In this document: piece after piece, positions 19,105-23,721 of the stretch
How the letters are laid out: every line of letters begins with the position of its first letter
Position numbering within the stretch: position 1 is the stretch's first letter
Assembly (NCBI GenBank): GCA_009731375.1
Contig: BJOX01000181.1
Span: 238,095 to 261,815, forward strand
DNA from: Paulinella micropora
Taxonomy: Eukaryota; Cercozoa; Imbricatea; Euglyphida
Length of the DNA: 23,721 nucleotides
Direction: 5' to 3'
Translations under genes and position numbers: made by a program
The notes under the pieces: model-generated
What the model was told of the DNA's origin: nothing
Databases searched by the model: none
The model's input: only the letters and a program-made list of their open reading frames with translations

Positions 19105-19106
<2 letters not shown>
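18660..19106. other. Unique intergenic block, no gene recognised
   Basis: About 450 bp of complex sequence set between tetranucleotide arrays. It includes an 11-bp perfect hairpin (ACACCAACCAC, 7-base loop, GTGGTTGGTGT at 18748-18776) and a short direct repeat of CCCCGACTTCATCA (about 18932 and 18960). It may be an interspersed repeat or the promoter area between the divergent genes; neither can be shown from one copy. Confidence 0.6.
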
Positions 19107-19189
<83 letters not shown>

Positions 19190-19432
19190 GCAGGAATGAA
19201 GTGACCTGGTGAAGCCTATCATGTGTGTCTCTGTCTGTTGTGTGTGTCCGTGTTTTTGCCTGGCGCGAGCAGCGCCAGCGATTGTCCAGATTTACCCACC
19301 CCTAGGAGATAGGTAGACTGATGGGGATGGGTGGTAGGTAGGGTAGGTAGGGTAGGGTAGGGTAGGTAGGTAGGTAGGTAGGTAGGTAGGTAGGTAGGTA
19401 GGTAGGAGGTAGGTAGGTAGGTAGGTAGGTAG
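19107..19432. repeat. (GATA)n and (GGTA)n flanking arrays
   Basis: GATA repeats at 19107-19190 and GGTA repeats at about 19330-19432, with about 140 bp of complex sequence between them containing a TGTGTGTCCGTG-type stretch. No coding signal. Confidence 0.9.
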
Positions 19433-19964
19433 CTAGATTCGGTAGTAGTGTATATTAACAGCTACTGTTGAAGCAGTCATATCGGTAGGTGGTGATAGTG
19501 GTGATCGCCTGCTGGTCACAGAAGTCATTAGATGTAGTAGGATATGTGAAAGACAGACGATTTAGGGATAGACTAGGGATGACAGAGCTGTTTCAATAAA
19601 CAAATATTATCTACCGTCATCACATTATCTATAATATGAGATTCCACTGGCTGAAATGTGCGCACTCGCAAAGAAGTACTCAAAGAGTGGAAGGGCGCAA
19701 AGAAGAAGCGATGCGAAATAAAACATAAATTCACGGCGCACATATTTTCACGGGAGTGAGAGATATAAAATTTCCGGTTTGGACTCAAAATGCAGTCATC
19801 ATTTTTGTGAATAAGTGAAACACATAACTAAGCCAGCAATCATTATGATTTATGCTCATATTGAACTTCTGAGGAATGGTAGACCTGGCCAACGGTGGGC
19901 CACCTGTATTTTTGGTGGGGCCAGCTACCGCTTTTTCCTTCGTTTTTTTAATTTTGGGAAGATC
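19433..19964 (+). other. 5' flank of SR-beta
   Basis: Complex AT-leaning sequence directly upstream of the SR-beta start, expected to hold its promoter and 5' UTR. I cannot name a specific motif. No upstream gene is recognised. Confidence 0.5.
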
Positions 19965-22543
<2,579 letters not shown>

Positions 22544-22555
22544 GTATACGCCCCT

Positions 22556-23721
<1,166 letters not shown>

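Noticed and set aside
18913-19113. Open frame of 66 codons in the unique intergenic block
   Set aside because: Short, no domain, and it runs into a GATA microsatellite.

Overview
This looks like a protist nuclear contig: intron-rich, with very short exons (33 to 150 bp) buried in microsatellite introns. No bacterial, plasmid or phage signature is visible. Very small exons, homopolymeric amino-acid runs and simple-repeat introns would fit a coccidian-type apicomplexan or a relative, but the sequence does not prove the lineage. Eight N gaps (1858-1939, 2362-3344, 3908-3917, 4275-4284, 9023-9045, 9748-9757, 16125-16433, 23042-23051) all touch simple repeats.

Three conserved housekeeping genes can be pieced together by joining splice sites whose phases all agree. 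(1) Plus strand, 1258-8799: the C-terminal part of PRMT5, the type II protein arginine methyltransferase, in eight exons from the second catalytic Glu of the double-E loop to the stop. The 5' part lies left of the window. (2) Minus strand, 17890-12753: what appears to be a complete mitochondrial ribosomal protein uL22 (MRPL22 type), 10 exons, 660 nt, 219 residues, with a mitochondrial-type presequence. (3) Plus strand, 19965-22543: the first seven exons of the signal recognition particle receptor beta subunit (membrane anchor plus most of the small GTPase domain), running off the right edge. PRMT5 and uL22m converge; uL22m and SR-beta diverge. The three act in separate processes (arginine methylation, mitochondrial translation, ER targeting), and nothing suggests co-regulation.

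Region by region: 1-1257, PRMT5 intron with decayed copies of the next exon; 1340-4711, a giant tetranucleotide intron; 4712-8799, the remaining PRMT5 exons, carrying large poly-Ser/Gly/Thr insertions; 8800-12752, intergenic with two long inverted repeats (9845-10258 and about 10900-12180); 12753-17890, uL22m; 17891-19964, intergenic repeats plus a unique block at 18660-19106; 19965-22543, SR-beta; 22544-23721, intronic repeats.

The most unusual signal is a recurring pattern in two of the three genes: introns contain decayed copies ('echoes') of the boundary of the neighbouring exon, each with its splice-site bases and each separated from the next by microsatellite. Acceptor-side echoes lie upstream of the real exon and donor-side echoes lie downstream. 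Six exons show this. Two introns also appear to use GC donors.
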